From assembly GCA_022848825.1 (NCBI GenBank), contig JAJISH010000057.1, positions 1-6,204 of the forward strand: a stretch of 6,204 nt of DNA, given 5' to 3'. Shown here one piece after another: positions 5,570 to 6,204 of this stretch (within the stretch, counting starts at the first letter, position 1; each line of letters starts with the position of its first letter). Below the pieces are notes generated by a model, which ran no database searches, was not told where the DNA came from, and worked only from the letters and a program-made list of their open reading frames with translations. The DNA is from Thermoplasmatota archaeon. Its GTDB lineage: Archaea > Thermoplasmatota > Thermoplasmata > RBG-16-68-12 > JAGMCJ01. The position numbers were made by a program, and so were the translations under genes.

Positions 5570-6204
5570 ATGGACTACGCCGGTCTCGGATTGAAGGTGG
5601 GGCTGGAGATCCACCAGCAGGTTGACACGAACAAGCTGTTCTGTGATTGTCCTTCCGAGTTGAGAGAGGATACAAGTGGGAGCTTCATGAGGAGGCTCAG
5701 GCCGACGCAGAGCGAGCTCGGCGAGGTGGACAGGGCCGCGATCGAGGAGGCCCGCAAGAAGCTGAAGTTCATCTACCAGCCGCTGGGAACTACGTGTCTC
5801 GTGGAGGCGGACGAGGAGCCGCCGCACAGGGGGAACGAGGCCGCCATAGACGTCGCGTTGGAGATGGCGCTGCTGCTTGGCGCGAAACCCGTGGACGAGA
5901 TACACTTCATGAGGAAGATCGTCATCGACGGCTCGAACACGGCCGGGTTCCAGAGAAGCGCGCTGGTGGCGATGAACGGACGACTCGAGGTCGGCTCCAA
6001 GACCATACCCATACCGATGATCGGGCTGGAGGAAGACGCCGCGCGCAAGATAGAGCAGAGGGAGGATTCCGTCGTCTACAGGCTGGACCGGCTTGGCATC
6101 CCGCTCGTCGAGATCTCCACAGGACCAGTGATAGAGAGTCCCGAGGAGGCGATGAAGGTCGCACTCAGACTGGGCAGTCTTCTGCGGGCGACGAAGAAGG
6201 TCAA
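5570..6204 (+). CDS. gatE: Glu-tRNA(Gln) amidotransferase subunit E, N-terminal part
   Basis: The frame opens at the ATG right after the gatD stop and runs off the window without a stop, giving the first 211 residues of a protein that is usually about 620 long. GatE binds tRNA(Gln), phosphorylates the Glu on it using ATP and transfers ammonia supplied by GatD. GatB/GatE family motifs are clear: VGLEIHQQ (10-17), FCDCPSEL (24-31), LVEADEEPPH (77-86), HFMRKIVIDGSNTAGFQRS (112-130), LEEDAARKIE (153-162) and DRLGIPLVEISTGP (173-186). The C-terminal parts, including the GatE-specific AspRS-like insertion and the tail domain, lie beyond the edge. Pairing with gatD, rather than gatA/gatC, separates GatE from bacterial GatB. 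Confidence 0.96.
   Translation, partial: MDYAGLGLKVGLEIHQQVDTNKLFCDCPSELREDTSGSFMRRLRPTQSELGEVDRAAIEEARKKLKFIYQPLGTTCLVEADEEPPHRGNEAAIDVALEMALLLGAKPVDEIHFMRKIVIDGSNTAGFQRSALVAMNGRLEVGSKTIPIPMIGLEEDAARKIEQREDSVVYRLDRLGIPLVEISTGPVIESPEEAMKVALRLGSLLRATKKV

Noticed and set aside
5282..5905. 207-codon open frame antisense to the gatD-gatE junction
   Set aside because: Both sense genes are unmistakable; this is a codon-bias shadow.

Overview
The window reads as a GC-rich archaeal chromosome segment, most likely euryarchaeal and possibly Thermoplasmata-related. The lineage guess is inference. The archaeal assignment rests on a gatD-gatE pair (the archaeal Glu-tRNA(Gln) amidotransferase), a DUF504/UPF0248 gene, AGG/AGA-rich arginine codon use, and archaeal TATA boxes about 27 bp ahead of start codons that lack a Shine-Dalgarno (SD) sequence. 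No tRNA, rRNA, CRISPR array or insertion sequence was seen.

Layout: (1) 1-106 is intergenic, with a good TATA box. (2) On the plus strand, a FixX-like ferredoxin (107-421) is followed after 8 bp by an AlaX-M type tRNA-Ala editing hydrolase (430-1140). (3) On the minus strand, convergent with alaX after 16 bp, lie an octaheme HAO-like cytochrome c with a membrane helix at each end (1157-2587) and, upstream of it in transcription order, a DUF438-hemerythrin-PAS protein (2663-3877). Each has its own TATA box and SD. (4) A small DUF504 gene (minus, about 3945-4190) is divergent from gatD. (5) On the plus strand, gatD (4265-5569) abuts gatE (5570 to the window edge, about the first third of the gene).

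The outer genes serve translation quality and aminoacyl-tRNA supply: AlaX clears Ser/Gly from tRNA-Ala, and GatDE makes Gln-tRNA(Gln). Between them sits a small redox island. The cytochrome has eight CxxCH haem motifs and the HAO signature around haem 6, which points to hydroxylamine, nitrite or NO chemistry on the outer face of the membrane. Its neighbour carries a di-iron hemerythrin domain and a PAS domain, so an O2/NO/redox-sensing partnership is plausible but unproven. The FixX-like ferredoxin has lost one of its eight cluster cysteines (Cys to Leu), which suggests an altered second Fe-S cluster. The HAO-like cytochrome with its hemerythrin-PAS neighbour is the best candidate here for a little-described system.
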